A stretch of DNA of 64,000 nucleotides from assembly GCF_018494065.1 (NCBI RefSeq), contig NZ_JABBFR010000003.1:1-64000 (forward strand), written 5' to 3'. Both the position numbers and the translations under genes were made by a program. The notes below the pieces were generated by a model. It saw only the letters and a list, made by a program, of their open reading frames with translations, searched no databases and was not told where the DNA came from. Positions 34,395 to 44,700 of the stretch are shown here, piece by piece. Position 1 is the first letter of the stretch. Each line of letters starts with the position of its first letter. The stretch comes from Rosenbergiella gaditana (GTDB taxonomy: Bacteria > Pseudomonadota > Gammaproteobacteria > Enterobacterales > Enterobacteriaceae).

Positions 34395-36629
34395 TTAATG
34401 AAGCCGCTTGGCGTCAATGACATCAGGAATTTGATTCAGCCGAGAGATCACTCGCCCTAATACCTGTTGATTATAGATTTCGATTTCCATATCGATGGTC
34501 GCGAGTTGTTTACGTGTATCACTATGGCTAGAGACCCCTAACACATTCACTTTTTCATTCGCTAAAATCGTGGTGATATCGCGTAGTAAACCACTGCGGT
34601 CATTGGCCACAACTCGCACAACTAAGGAGTAGCCACTAGAGTAGTTCTCCCCCCAGACCGCATCGACAATCCTCTCTGGAGCATGATTGATCAATTCCGC
34701 TAACTGCTCGCAATCCGCACGATGGATCGAGATCCCCCGGCCTTGGGTAATGAATCCAGTTATATCATCACCTGGGATTGGCTGACAGCAACGGGCAATA
34801 TGGTGCATAAGGTTGCCCACCCCCTCAACCACAATTCGCCCACTGTCTTTACGCGCTGATTGATGGTTCACCGATTTCTGCGTGAGCTGCTCTAACGCTT
34901 TCTGGTCCTCTTCTTCTGCACTAGGTTTATAAACCTTCGCTTGTAAGAAGTTAACCATTTGGTTTTGACGAATATCCCCCCCGCCAATTGCCGCCAAGAT
35001 CTCTTCCATTGAGGTCATGTTATAGCGCGGTAGAAGGTATTTCTCCGCATCTTTCAAACTAATATTTAGTTGGTTTAATTCGTTATCCAGAATTTGCTTT
35101 CCGGCTAGGATATTTTTGTCACGGTCTTGTTTTTTAAACCAAGCATGCACTTTTGCACGCCCGCGACTGGTCGTAATGTAACCAAGATGCGGATTGAGCC
35201 AATCACGGCTCGGGTTAGGTTGCTTTTGGGTAATAACTTCAACTTGGTCACCCATTTGCAGGTGGTAAGTGAAGGGAACGATACGCCCACTAATTTTAGC
35301 GCCAATGCAGCGATGGCCAATATCACTATGAATATGGTAAGCAAAATCGAGTGGAGTTGACCCGGCAGGTAGGTCAATCACATCACCTTTCGGAGTATAG
35401 ACGTACACTCTATCGTCGAACACTTGGCTACGGACTTCTTCAAGCATTTCGCCACTGTCCGCCATCTCTTCTTGCCAAGCAATCAGCTTACGTAGCCAAG
35501 CGATACGTCCTTCATGGCCGGCCGCCCCTCTTCCTACTGGCGTTGTACTTCCTTCTTTATATTTCCAGTGTGCGGCCACGCCTAGCTCAGCGTCTTCGTG
35601 CATCTGTTTTGTGCGAATCTGTACTTCAACAGTTTGCCCTTTCGGCCCCAGCACCACCGTGTGGATAGATTGATAACCATTCGGTTTAGGATTAGCCACA
35701 TAATCATCAAATTCATTGGGTAAATGGCGGAAAAGTGTATGTACGATCCCTAGCGCGCCATAACAATCTTGCAGGCGTTCAGCAACAATCCGTACTGCTC
35801 TAACATCGAATAACTCATCGAAAGCCAGAGATTTTTTCTGCATTTTTCGCCAGATACTATAAATATGCTTAGGTCTTCCATAGACTTCCGCGCGAACGCC
35901 TTCTTTACCCATCATGTCGCGGATCTGCGTCACGAAATTATCAATATATATTTCGCGGTCAATACGACGTTCATGAAGCAGACTGGCAATTCGCTTGTAC
36001 TCTTCGGGATGTAAATAACGGAAGCAATAATCTTCTAGCTCCCATTTTAACTGACCAATCCCTAGACGGTTTGCTAGAGGGGCGTAGATATTGGTGCTCT
36101 CTTTCGCCGCTAAGACTCTTTCGTCTTCCGGCGCGTCCTTCATTTCGCGCAAGTAGGCGATACGCTCTGCTAACTTAATGACGACGCAACGAAAGTCCTC
36201 CACCATCGCCAGTAACATACGGCGGATATTATCCACCTGTTCTGAGGCCATAGAGTCATTTTGGATGGCTTTAAGCTGGCGGATAGCATCCATATCCAGT
36301 ACGCCATTGACCAGAAAAAGGATACTGTTACCGTAAGAGCTTTTAATCTGTTCAGCATCAAGTACATTAGCATTGGCCAACGGGAAAATTAGCGCGGCGC
36401 ACAAGGTGTCACAATCCATACTCAGCGTAGTCAAGATCTCTACCATCTCAATACCACGGCTCAGCAAAATTGCCTGCGAGGGGTGATCAGTGGTATTTTC
36501 CTGACAATAGCGCCAACAGGCTGTCAATATTTGACCTGTCGGTTCAGAGATATTATGTAGACTCTCAATCCATTGCTCGGCAGCGAATTCTCCCGCCGGA
36601 TTAAGGTGTGCACTTCTTACTGCAACCAT
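34395..36629 (-). CDS. relA: GTP pyrophosphokinase RelA
   Basis: Ribosome-associated synthetase that makes (p)ppGpp when uncharged tRNA enters the A site. It has 744 residues, as in E. coli. The N-terminal pseudo-hydrolase region has FPLANAN in place of a working HD motif, so the enzyme is synthesis-only. The synthetase domain has YGRPKHIYSIWRKM and NPKPNGYQSIHT; TGS (VYVYTPKGDVIDLPAGSTPLDFAY), zinc-finger-like and ACT domains follow. Confidence 0.98.
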   Translation of the reverse strand: MVAVRSAHLNPAGEFAAEQWIESLHNISEPTGQILTACWRYCQENTTDHPSQAILLSRGIEMVEILTTLSMDCDTLCAALIFPLANANVLDAEQIKSSYGNSILFLVNGVLDMDAIRQLKAIQNDSMASEQVDNIRRMLLAMVEDFRCVVIKLAERIAYLREMKDAPEDERVLAAKESTNIYAPLANRLGIGQLKWELEDYCFRYLHPEEYKRIASLLHERRIDREIYIDNFVTQIRDMMGKEGVRAEVYGRPKHIYSIWRKMQKKSLAFDELFDVRAVRIVAERLQDCYGALGIVHTLFRHLPNEFDDYVANPKPNGYQSIHTVVLGPKGQTVEVQIRTKQMHEDAELGVAAHWKYKEGSTTPVGRGAAGHEGRIAWLRKLIAWQEEMADSGEMLEEVRSQVFDDRVYVYTPKGDVIDLPAGSTPLDFAYHIHSDIGHRCIGAKISGRIVPFTYHLQMGDQVEVITQKQPNPSRDWLNPHLGYITTSRGRAKVHAWFKKQDRDKNILAGKQILDNELNQLNISLKDAEKYLLPRYNMTSMEEILAAIGGGDIRQNQMVNFLQAKVYKPSAEEEDQKALEQLTQKSVNHQSARKDSGRIVVEGVGNLMHHIARCCQPIPGDDITGFITQGRGISIHRADCEQLAELINHAPERIVDAVWGENYSSGYSLVVRVVANDRSGLLRDITTILANEKVNVLGVSSHSDTRKQLATIDMEIEIYNQQVLGRVISRLNQIPDVIDAKRLH

Positions 36630-36660
36630 GATGTCTCCCGCATAACTGTTGACTTAATGC

Positions 36661-37968
36661 TTAACGACGTTCAAACAACACCATTGATTCAAGATGTTCA
36701 GTGTGTGGAAACATATCTAGCATCGTCACTTTTACCACCCGATATCCTAACTTTTCGGCAATTTGACTATCCCGGGCCAAAGTAGCAGGATTACAAGAGA
36801 TGTAGACAATGCACTCCGGTTGTAACGCACACACATAAGGCATGACCTCTGCCGCACCTGCGCGGGCGGGATCCAATAAGACTTTTGTGAAGCCGTCTTT
36901 TGCCCAAGGTTGCTGCGAGACATCTTGTTCTAAATTGTGCTGGTAAAAGGCAACATTCGTAATATTATTTCGCTGGGCATTGTACTCCGCCTTAGCGGCT
37001 AATTCTGCTAAACCCTCAACACCTGTGACTGAACTCGCGAATCTTGCTAAAGGAAGTGTAAAGTTTCCTACTCCGCAAAAAAGGTCAAGAATACGATCAG
37101 TGGGTTTGATATGAAGCCATTTTATAGCTTTATCAATCATTTGTTGATTAATTTTGGCGTTGACTTGAATAAATCCTTGGGGATTAAAATATAAATTTAT
37201 CTGATTAATACCATACCACGGTATTTCCCCTTTCAGCAGAGTTTGTTGCTGTCCATCCGCTAAGAAAAGTGAAACAAAGTGATTATGCGAAAACTGTTCC
37301 AAGTTTTTGATATCACCCGCCGATAAAGTGCGCAAATGCCTGATCACGACCGTAACAGTGTTATTATCCGCAGCCACCAGCTCGACATGCCCAAGATGTG
37401 AGACGGTCTCGAGTTGAGACAAACAACGATACAACGGCGGTAGTAATGTATTGAGCCGTTGCACTAAAACAGGACAGTCCTGAACCGAAACAATCTCATT
37501 ACTTTTTTTTCGTCGAAACCCCATTATCAGCCGACCGGTGTTATCGACGCGCAAGCTGAGTCGCGTACGGCGACGATAATGCCAACTGTCTGCTGTGATC
37601 ACATCATCAACTTTCTCCACACCCACTGGTTTCAGTAATCGTACTAACGCTGCGGCCTTCGAGGTTTGCTGTAACGACTCACTAATATGCTGCTGCTGAC
37701 AGCCGCCACATTGCCCGTATAGTGGACAGCGAGGTTCGCGTCGCTCAGGACTAGATTGTGACAACTTAACTAATTTCGCGCGCATATACTGGCGCTTATT
37801 TTCAATGACTTCGACCTCACCGGCTTCTCCCGGTAGTAAGCCTTCAACGAAACACGCTTTTCCTTGATGATGGCCAACGCCTTGTCCGAATTGATCTAAC
37901 CCGTTAACCGAAAGCTGGAAGATTTTACGGACAGGTGTTGTCTTTTTAGCTTTATAAAATTGCACCAT
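36661..37968 (-). CDS. rlmD: 23S rRNA (uracil(1939)-C5)-methyltransferase RlmD
   Basis: SAM-dependent methyltransferase that modifies U1939 of 23S rRNA. It has 435 residues from the ATG at 37968 (MVQFYKAKK). An N-terminal TRAM domain precedes the 4Fe-4S cysteines (RCPLYGQCGGCQQQH and DCPVL), then a Rossmann domain (LDLFCGVGNFTLPLA) and the catalytic cysteine in YISCNPATLARD. A longer frame running into truC is not supported. It starts 49 nt after truC; barA, normally next to it, is not present. Confidence 0.96.
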   Translation of the reverse strand: MVQFYKAKKTTPVRKIFQLSVNGLDQFGQGVGHHQGKACFVEGLLPGEAGEVEVIENKRQYMRAKLVKLSQSSPERREPRCPLYGQCGGCQQQHISESLQQTSKAAALVRLLKPVGVEKVDDVITADSWHYRRRTRLSLRVDNTGRLIMGFRRKKSNEIVSVQDCPVLVQRLNTLLPPLYRCLSQLETVSHLGHVELVAADNNTVTVVIRHLRTLSAGDIKNLEQFSHNHFVSLFLADGQQQTLLKGEIPWYGINQINLYFNPQGFIQVNAKINQQMIDKAIKWLHIKPTDRILDLFCGVGNFTLPLARFASSVTGVEGLAELAAKAEYNAQRNNITNVAFYQHNLEQDVSQQPWAKDGFTKVLLDPARAGAAEVMPYVCALQPECIVYISCNPATLARDSQIAEKLGYRVVKVTMLDMFPHTEHLESMVLFERR

Positions 37969-38017
37969 CGCGATGGCTCCCACAGGTAAAAAAATAGTGT
38001 TGCGCGCTGAGCGGCTA

Positions 38018-38734
38018 TTAACGCGCCCAACTAAACTGCTGTAACATCTGTTGCCAGGTTTCATCCATCCCAGCTTCTAGGGTGATTGACCGCTGAGTGA
38101 AGGGATGGATAAAAGAGAGCATTGAAGCGTGCAACATTAATCGCTGACAACCGAAGTGTTCAGCCGCTCCACGATTCTGTTTAAGGTCGCCGTGCGCGGT
38201 ATCACCAATAATCGGGTGACGCAGATGGGACATGTGCCGACGGAGTTGATGCTTACGTCCTGTCTGCGGTTTCAATTCTATCCAGCTATACCGGCAGCAG
38301 TCATAGCGCCCTACTGGATAAGGCATTTCAACTTGAGCTAAAGTTTTGTACTCGGTGATGGCGGATTGTGTAACGGGTTCACCCGTTGCAAATTTGTCCG
38401 CAATTTTGTCATGCTCTTCTCGTAAAGGGTAGTCGATCACCCCCTCACCCTCGATCCAACCTCGAACAATAGCGTGATACGTTTTTTTCATCTTATGTTG
38501 TTCAAAAAGCTGTGAGAGCTCGCGCCCAGCATCACTTGATAGGCCAAACAGTAGTACGCCGGAGGTTGGACGGTCTAAACGATGTACGGTGAAAACATGC
38601 TGACCAATCTGGTCTCGTAAGGTTTGCATCACAAATTGCGTTTCATGGCGAGCTAACCAACTGCGATGTACCAGCATATTAGCCGGCTTATTGACGGCAA
38701 TGATCCACTCGTCTTGATAAATAATCTCAAGCAC
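38018..38734 (-). CDS. truC: tRNA pseudouridine(65) synthase TruC
   Basis: Modifies U65 of tRNA-Ile and tRNA-Asp. It belongs to the RluA-type pseudouridine synthases, with catalytic Asp54 in HRLDRPTSG and the GRKHQLRRHMSHLRHPIIGD signature. Its 238 residues are about 20 shorter than E. coli TruC; the difference is in the non-conserved C-terminal tail. In E. coli yqcA and yqcC flank it; both are missing here. Confidence 0.94.
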   Translation of the reverse strand: MLEIIYQDEWIIAVNKPANMLVHRSWLARHETQFVMQTLRDQIGQHVFTVHRLDRPTSGVLLFGLSSDAGRELSQLFEQHKMKKTYHAIVRGWIEGEGVIDYPLREEHDKIADKFATGEPVTQSAITEYKTLAQVEMPYPVGRYDCCRYSWIELKPQTGRKHQLRRHMSHLRHPIIGDTAHGDLKQNRGAAEHFGCQRLMLHASMLSFIHPFTQRSITLEAGMDETWQQMLQQFSWAR

Positions 38735-38939
38735 AGATAACCCTAACTCTCAACAGGGTACTCACTTCAGCCATCCCTTTCCTGGAAACTTTCTCCCGAG
38801 CACTTACCCGATGAAGTCAAAAACACGTCATTTTATGCATTAGAGGAGGTATTCTTGATACAGGTTGTAAAATGGCTAAAACGCTTACCCAATAGGTGAT
38901 AAATAGTGAAAGATAATAACATGTACAGGCAGATAAAAG
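38735..38939. other. Gap between truC and the CsrB RNA
   Basis: No conserved gene is seen in these 205 bp. On the plus strand a strong AGGAGG (38844-38849) precedes a TTG-initiated frame of 14 codons (38855-38899, ending TGA). It could be a tiny peptide or chance. The truC promoter must also be here. Confidence 0.3.
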
Positions 38940-39240
38940 AAAAAAAGGGAGTACCGAAAACTCGGCACTCCCTAATTTAGGGCGGTATCCTACCGCTGTC
39001 TGCGTCCTGCTAATTCATAGGATTCGACAATCCAGAAGGATGTGTTTCCCTGACTACATAATCCTATGAATTCAGCTACATTTCCTTTGTAGCTTACCCT
39101 TCTGCAGAAGATTCCCTAATGTTTAGGAAACAGCGCATCATCCTAATCAACTATTTCCAGGCTTCACTCACTGTAAAGCGGTTCCGTCCTTGGGCCCCAT
39201 CCTTAGAACTAATTTACATCCTTCTGACCCGTCTATTTTC
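38940..39240 (-). ncRNA. csrB: CsrB-type CsrA-sequestering RNA
   Basis: On the minus strand about 300 nt carry more than a dozen GGA motifs, many as AGGA or AGGGA. Several are in hairpin loops: GCGGTA-GGA-TACCGC, AGCTACA-AAGGAAA-TGTAGCT, and an inverted repeat AATTCATAGGATT / AATCCTATGAATT. The RNA ends in a perfect rho-independent terminator (stem 38947-38957 with 38962-38972, then T7). The location between truC and syd is exactly that of E. coli csrB. The primary sequence otherwise differs from E. coli. The 5' end near 39240 is estimated. It would titrate CsrA and is expected to need the BarA/UvrY system. Confidence 0.9.
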
Positions 39241-39432
39241 TCAAAGTTATGACGATAAACAACCAGATTATTTCACTATGTTTCTTAATAATCTTGAATT
39301 ATTGATTGTTAAAAACTTAACCAATTGATTCAAAATATATTTCATAAAAGAGTTTGTTGATTAATTGTGTTATTTCATGATCTAAGTCAAGTTTATAGGA
39401 TCAATCTCATTTACATCGAGGCCAATAAAAAA

Positions 39433-39978
39433 TCAAACCTGAGGGTGTAATGCTTGAAGAAAATCGCTCAATGAAGGCGCTAAAATCTTATTTTGGTTCT
39501 TACCAAGGACTTCAAGAATAACGTTACCAGCAAGATTATCCACAGCAATAATTGTTGAGTCCTCTTCGGTTGTGGCAATAAATAGCGTCGGGCTATGCTT
39601 TAAACGCCGTTTCATCACAAGATGCCCCACTAGATTTTGTTGAAGAAGAGTAAAGTCTTCCTCGTTCCATGCCTGCAGTAACGTAAGCGGCATCCCTTCG
39701 AAGATTGCTGTCATTTCTGCTGCAAATTGTGTCGTATAAAATGCAACGACTGAGGGTTGCAACACTAAATCGACACCTTTCGACACGGCATCCAAATTCT
39801 TCGCTAAGGTAAAAGGCTGTGGTTGCCAAGTGATACCGTTTTCATTGGTAGTTAATAAACAAGGGGAATCAACACCAATTAGCTGCTCGTTTACCGGGGC
39901 GCTTTGGCGATCCTGTTGCCAGCGTCGGCAGTAACGCAGGGTGAAGTCTCTGAGTTGCTGAGAGGTCTCATCTAACAT
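39433..39978 (-). CDS. syd: SecY-interacting protein Syd
   Basis: A cytoplasmic, acidic, membrane-associated protein that proofreads the SecYEG translocon. It has 181 residues, the E. coli length. Conserved segments include [24 protein letters not shown] and ENLIGHLVxKxRLK-like [12 protein letters not shown]. It is divergent from queF. The AT-rich 39241-39432 stretch upstream of csrB holds the csrB promoter region; no UvrY palindrome was recognised. Confidence 0.95.
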   Translation of the reverse strand: MLDETSQQLRDFTLRYCRRWQQDRQSAPVNEQLIGVDSPCLLTTNENGITWQPQPFTLAKNLDAVSKGVDLVLQPSVVAFYTTQFAAEMTAIFEGMPLTLLQAWNEEDFTLLQQNLVGHLVMKRRLKHSPTLFIATTEEDSTIIAVDNLAGNVILEVLGKNQNKILAPSLSDFLQALHPQV

Positions 39979-40041
39979 TCTATTTATTACTCTGAATCAG
40001 TTACAATCCTCCCATCATCCATTTACTTGGGCACAGATGCA

Positions 40042-40887
40042 ATGGCCGACTACGAAAACCATCCCACCTTATCAGACCTGACGTTGGGTAAATCCACCGC
40101 TTATATTTCGAATTATCAACCGAGCCTCTTACAAGCAGTGCCAAGAAGCTTAAATCGCGATAGTTTGCAGCTTGAGGAAAGCCAACTTCCCTTCCACGGT
40201 GAGGACTTTTGGACCCTTTACGAACTCTCTTGGCTTAACGACCACGGCATACCACAAGTCGCAATCGGTGATGTAGCACTGCCTGCCAGCAGCAAGAATC
40301 TGATTGAATCCAAAAGTTTTAAGCTTTATCTGAACAGTTTCAACCAAACTCGCTTCAGCGATTGGCAAAGCGTCGAACAAACCTTAGCGCGCGACCTGAG
40401 CCACTGCGCGCAGGGCGAGGTACGTGTCACATTACATCGCTTACACGACTTTACCGCTCAACCGATTGATGATTTTGCCGGAGAATTGATCGATGAGCAG
40501 GCGATCATGGTCGATGATTATCAATTTAATCGTGACTACCTGCGCGAGGCGACCTCGGATGAGTTAGTTGAAGAGACCTTGGTCAGCCATTTATTAAAGT
40601 CTAACTGTTTAATTACCCAGCAACCGGATTGGGGATCAGTGATGATCCACTATAAGGGTCCAAAAATTAATCGTGAAGCGCTATTACGCTACCTACTCTC
40701 CTTCCGCCAACATAATGAGTTTCATGAACAATGTGTTGAACGGATCTATATGGACATTATGGCGCTATGTAAGCCACAAGCGTTAACCGTCTATGCCCGC
40801 TACACACGACGAGGCGGCTTAGATATTAATCCATGGCGGACTAATCAGCACTTTACCCCACATAACCGCCGTTTAGCGCGACAATAA
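40042..40887 (+). CDS. queF: NADPH-dependent 7-cyano-7-deazaguanine reductase QueF
   Basis: Reduces preQ0 nitrile to preQ1 amine in queuosine biosynthesis. It has 281 residues from the ATG at 40042 ([19 protein letters not shown]); the upstream TTG start is unnecessary. The bimodular YqcD form has the QueF motif [17 protein letters not shown], and the catalytic Cys and Asp are in [12 protein letters not shown]. Confidence 0.97.
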   Translation: MADYENHPTLSDLTLGKSTAYISNYQPSLLQAVPRSLNRDSLQLEESQLPFHGEDFWTLYELSWLNDHGIPQVAIGDVALPASSKNLIESKSFKLYLNSFNQTRFSDWQSVEQTLARDLSHCAQGEVRVTLHRLHDFTAQPIDDFAGELIDEQAIMVDDYQFNRDYLREATSDELVEETLVSHLLKSNCLITQQPDWGSVMIHYKGPKINREALLRYLLSFRQHNEFHEQCVERIYMDIMALCKPQALTVYARYTRRGGLDINPWRTNQHFTPHNRRLARQ

Positions 40888-40950
40888 TAACGCTATACTT
40901 AACAGGGTTGCTGGCCGTTAGCCTCACGCCGTAGCCTGGAAGTCACTCAC

Positions 40951-40981
40951 AGAAAGTGGAAGGTACTCACCTCCACTTTCT
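40951..40981 (+). repeat. Perfect inverted repeat in the ppnN leader
   Basis: Ten-base arms AGAAAGTGGA (40951-40960) and TCCACTTTCT (40972-40981) flank an 11-nt loop, 22 nt before the ppnN start. No T-run follows, so it is more likely a leader hairpin or a weak queF terminator. Confidence 0.6.
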
Positions 40982-41003
40982 GGATAAATACTAAGGAGCT
41001 CAC

Positions 41004-42368
41004 TTGATAACACATGTTAGTCCGTTAGGAGCGATGGATCTGCTTTCGCAGCTTGAAGTCGATATGCTCAAAGATACGGCGAGCAGCGATCTCTACCAGC
41101 TGTTTCGTAATTGTTCACTGGCAGTATTGAACACCGGCAGTCAAACCGACAGTAGTGAAGCGATTCTTTCTCTTTATAAAGATTTTGAAATCAATGTGTT
41201 GCGCCGTGAGCGTGGAGTAAAACTCGAATTAATTAACCCGCCACCAGCCGCCTTTGTCGATGGCCATATCATTCGCTCGCTACAAGCTAATCTCTTTGCT
41301 GTGTTACGGGATATTGTTTTCGTGACTGCACAACTGAATACCGATAAACGCGTCAAACAGCGTGCACCGACCGATTCGGTGTATATCACCAATATGGTGT
41401 TCTCATTACTGCGTAATGCACGGGCCTTGCACGTTGGTGAGCTTCCCAATATGGTGGTCTGCTGGGGCGGGCACTCTATCAATCCTATTGAATATCAATA
41501 TTGTCGTGAAGTAGGGAAACAATTAGGTCTTCGTGAGCTGAATGTCTGTACTGGATGCGGTCCAGGTGCGATGGAAGCCCCTATGAAAGGCGCGGCAGTG
41601 GGTCATGCTCAGCAACGTTACCACGATAGCCGCTTTATCGGTATGACTGAGCCTTCAATTATTGCTGCCGAGCCACCGAACCCGCTGGTCAACGAACTGA
41701 TTATCATGCCAGATATTGAGAAGCGGCTCGAAGCCTTTGTGCGTATCGCCCACGGAATCATTATTTTCCCCGGGGGAGTAGGCACCGCAGAAGAGCTTCT
41801 TTACCTGTTAGGTATCATGATGCATCCGAATAATCAGCAACAAGTTCTCCCTTTGGTGCTGACCGGTCCGAAAGAGAGTGAAGACTACTTCACAATGCTT
41901 GATGAGTTTATTCGTCATACACTTGGCGAGGCGGCAACTCAACATTACCGTATTATTATAGGTGATGCGGCGGAAGTGGCCCGAGTCATGAAAGAAGCCA
42001 TGCCTGCTGTGAAACACTATCGCCGTGATACCGGTGACGCTTACAGTTTCAACTGGTCATTACACATCGACAGCGAACTGCAGCACCCTTTCTACCCTTC
42101 GCATGAAAATATGGCGAGCCTTAAACTGTTCAAAGATCAACCGGTAGAGAAATTAGCCGCCGATTTACGCCGGATGTTTTCCGGTATTGTAGCCGGTAAC
42201 GTTAAAGAGATCGGTATTCAAGAAATTGCGAAACATGGCCCTTACTTAATTCATGGTGACGGCGACATTATGGCGAGGATGGATGAAATGCTACAGGGGT
42301 TCGTTGCACAGCAGCGGATGAAATTACCCGGTAGCGCTTACGTCCCCTGTTACAAAATTATCCGCTAA
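41004..42368 (+). CDS. ppnN: Nucleotide 5'-monophosphate nucleosidase PpnN
   Basis: Cleaves purine and pyrimidine monophosphates to base plus ribose 5-phosphate; in E. coli it is stimulated by (p)ppGpp, linking it to relA in this window. It has 454 residues, the same as E. coli, and uses a TTG start (after AAGGAG), as in E. coli. LOG-type motifs [16 protein letters not shown] and [16 protein letters not shown] form the active site. Confidence 0.97.
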   Translation: MITHVSPLGAMDLLSQLEVDMLKDTASSDLYQLFRNCSLAVLNTGSQTDSSEAILSLYKDFEINVLRRERGVKLELINPPPAAFVDGHIIRSLQANLFAVLRDIVFVTAQLNTDKRVKQRAPTDSVYITNMVFSLLRNARALHVGELPNMVVCWGGHSINPIEYQYCREVGKQLGLRELNVCTGCGPGAMEAPMKGAAVGHAQQRYHDSRFIGMTEPSIIAAEPPNPLVNELIIMPDIEKRLEAFVRIAHGIIIFPGGVGTAEELLYLLGIMMHPNNQQQVLPLVLTGPKESEDYFTMLDEFIRHTLGEAATQHYRIIIGDAAEVARVMKEAMPAVKHYRRDTGDAYSFNWSLHIDSELQHPFYPSHENMASLKLFKDQPVEKLAADLRRMFSGIVAGNVKEIGIQEIAKHGPYLIHGDGDIMARMDEMLQGFVAQQRMKLPGSAYVPCYKIIR

Positions 42369-42416
42369 CTCAAAAGGCTGCGCTGAGCCTGCGCAGCCTC
42401 AGAGAGATTCACACTG

Positions 42417-43175
42417 ATGACTTATCACTTATTGATTATTGATGCGTTGAATTTAATTCGCCGCATCCATACCGTGCAGGGTAGCAACTGCTTACTGGGC
42501 TGCCTCTCTGCAGCAAAACAGCTTCTCCACCATAGCCAGCCGACACATGTTGTCGCGGTCTTCGACCACCCACTGCGCAAAAAGGGTTGGCGACATCAAC
42601 TGTACCCCGACTATAAAGCGGGACGTAATGCAATGCCCGAGGACCTCGCGCTACAGCTACCTTCCATCGAAAAAGCGTTCGCCGAGCTGGGTATCACCAG
42701 CTGGACCTCACCGGAGGATGAAGCGGACGATCTGGCCGCCACTTTAGCGATCAAAATGCGTCAAGCCGGACATCAAGTGACCCTGGTATCGACCGATAAA
42801 GGCTATTGTCAGCTACTCTCTGCACAAATTCAGATACGTGATTATTTCCAAAAACGCTGGTTAGACGTCGCTTTTATCGAGAAAGAGTATGGCGTACAAG
42901 CATCGCAGCTTGCCGATTACTGGGGATTATGTGGGATATCGAGCAGTAAAATCCCCGGCGTGCCGGGGATTGGTCCGAAGAGCGCCCAAACCTTAATCAC
43001 GCGTTTTGGCTCTTTAGAGCAGGTCTATCAACAGCTTGAAGAGATACCGACTACGTGGCAAACCAAACTCAAGGCGGGGCAAGATAATGCCTTTATCAGT
43101 CGTCAATTAGCGCAACTCCGTACCGATTTAACCCTGAGCGGTAACCTACGTCAGCTACGCTATAGGCCTGCCTAA
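42417..43175 (+). CDS. xni: Flap endonuclease Xni
   Basis: A 5' flap structure-specific nuclease related to the Pol I 5'-nuclease domain. It has 252 residues. Metal-site aspartates are in [33 protein letters not shown] and VSTDKGY; the helix-hairpin-helix is [14 protein letters not shown]. As in E. coli Xni, the carboxylate set is reduced relative to other FENs. It follows ppnN by 48 nt on the same strand. Confidence 0.95.
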   Translation: MTYHLLIIDALNLIRRIHTVQGSNCLLGCLSAAKQLLHHSQPTHVVAVFDHPLRKKGWRHQLYPDYKAGRNAMPEDLALQLPSIEKAFAELGITSWTSPEDEADDLAATLAIKMRQAGHQVTLVSTDKGYCQLLSAQIQIRDYFQKRWLDVAFIEKEYGVQASQLADYWGLCGISSSKIPGVPGIGPKSAQTLITRFGSLEQVYQQLEEIPTTWQTKLKAGQDNAFISRQLAQLRTDLTLSGNLRQLRYRPA

Positions 43176-43177
43176 TT

Positions 43178-44278
43178 TTAGCGCTCGTCTATCCGTCCAG
43201 GCCAAGCACTCCAAATGCGACGAATATGGACGGTGACCTCCTCACGGTCATGATACAAATGACGGGCGCGAATTTGGACATTAAGTCCTTGTTCAGCCAG
43301 CGAAGTCTCCATCATCGCCAGAATTTGCGTGACCTCTTCGTAACGCTTTTTCATCGGTAACTTGAGGTTAAAAATCGCTTCACGGCACCAGCCATTTGCG
43401 ATCCAACGCATCATTAAATGCGCAACCTTAATCGGTTTTTCAACCATATCGCAGACTAACCAGCTGATATTATTGCGCGGCGGTTGAAAACGGAAACCAT
43501 CTTCTTGCAGATGCGTTACCTGTCCAGTATCCATCAATGAAGGGGCCATCGGACCGTTATCAACCGCAAAGACCATCATTGAGCGCTTCACCAACTGGTA
43601 AGTCCAACCTCCTGGACAGGCACCCAAATCAACCGCATACATCCCACTGGCTAAACGCTCTTCCCATTCGTCTGCAGGGACGAAGACATGAAAAGCTTCT
43701 TCCAATTTTAATGTTGAACGGCTCGGTGCATCTGAAGGGAATCTTAAACGAGGGATCCCCATAAAAAGCGCAGAGTTATTATTAGAGTAAGAGTAACCGA
43801 CATAGCAGGTCCCCGGCGCAATAAAGAAGACATGTACTACAGGCCGTTTAGCGCTTTCGTAATTAAGAAGCAGGTTCTCTTGACGTAGTGCAGCGCGAAG
43901 CGGCACGGTGAGCTTACGGCAGAATTTTAATAACTCTTTGGCCTCGTTAGTATCAGGTACCTCGACCCGAAGCTCTCCGGCTTTTTCGACCACACCGGTC
44001 AGCATGCCAACGATAGGGGTTACTCTATCTTCCGGTGGTAAATTTTTAAGTAACTCCCCTACCACACACATCTGGCGTGCGAAAATAAGGGTTTCAAAAG
44101 CGATTTCGCGGATTAAGCGATCGGCATCTTCATACTGATAACATTCATATAAAACGTAACCCGAGTTCTCTTTAACACGTGCGAAACCAAATAAGTTAAG
44201 CTCAGTCGCTTTCGCGGTGATTTCCGCCGCACACTCTTTTTCAAAGCCTTGTCGGCAATACAGTAATACTTTATTCAT
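43178..44278 (-). CDS. rlmM: 23S rRNA 2'-O-ribose C2498 methyltransferase RlmM
   Basis: Methylates C2498 in 23S rRNA. It has 366 residues, the same as E. coli. An N-terminal THUMP-like domain precedes a Rossmann methyltransferase with [20 protein letters not shown] (SAM binding), [10 protein letters not shown] and the lysine in [13 protein letters not shown]. It overlaps ygdD by 8 nt, and its 3' end is convergent with xni at 2 nt. Confidence 0.97.
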   Translation of the reverse strand: MNKVLLYCRQGFEKECAAEITAKATELNLFGFARVKENSGYVLYECYQYEDADRLIREIAFETLIFARQMCVVGELLKNLPPEDRVTPIVGMLTGVVEKAGELRVEVPDTNEAKELLKFCRKLTVPLRAALRQENLLLNYESAKRPVVHVFFIAPGTCYVGYSYSNNNSALFMGIPRLRFPSDAPSRSTLKLEEAFHVFVPADEWEERLASGMYAVDLGACPGGWTYQLVKRSMMVFAVDNGPMAPSLMDTGQVTHLQEDGFRFQPPRNNISWLVCDMVEKPIKVAHLMMRWIANGWCREAIFNLKLPMKKRYEEVTQILAMMETSLAEQGLNVQIRARHLYHDREEVTVHIRRIWSAWPGRIDER

Positions 44279-44666
44279 GGCAACTCGCCCTATTTCTCAG
44301 ACGCAGTGCGCCAATTAACATCAATAACCACCCAATCAGAAAGAAAAGTCCTCCAATTGGCGTAACAAAAACAAGAAAACGGAGGTGCGACAGTGCCAAG
44401 CTGTATAAACTACCGCTGAATAGCACCACTCCTAAGGCCATACTGGCCGCACTCCAATAAAACCAAATATTGCGTCGAGTCTGCATTGCGCTACCGAGCC
44501 CGAGTATCGCCAATGTATGCCACGCTTGGTATTGTAACCCGGTGTGAATCCATGCCAGCTGTTCGCTGCCTAATAGATGACTCAACACATGGGCGCCAAA
44601 AGCACCCAATGCCACCAGTAGAAAACCACTGATGGCGACAAAAATATAGATCATTCGACTATTCAT
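44271..44666 (-). CDS. ygdD: Inner-membrane protein YgdD (DUF423)
   Basis: A 131-residue four-helix membrane protein of unknown function. The DUF423 pattern is clear: [12 protein letters not shown] near the N-terminus and [20 protein letters not shown] near the C-terminus. It lies between gcvA and rlmM as in E. coli. Confidence 0.94.
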   Translation of the reverse strand: MNSRMIYIFVAISGFLLVALGAFGAHVLSHLLGSEQLAWIHTGLQYQAWHTLAILGLGSAMQTRRNIWFYWSAASMALGVVLFSGSLYSLALSHLRFLVFVTPIGGLFFLIGWLLMLIGALRLRNRASCHE

Positions 44667-44700
44667 TTTAAACCCTCGTTGGTCTTAACCGCGCAGGGCG

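Noticed and set aside
36661..38064. N-terminally extended RlmD starting inside truC
   Set aside because: The extra 32 residues have no family counterpart and overlap conserved truC codons; the internal ATG at 37968 aligns with E. coli.
39119..39328. 69-codon plus-strand frame opposite the CsrB 5' region
   Set aside because: The minus strand carries clear RNA features and this frame has no start signal or recognisable protein.
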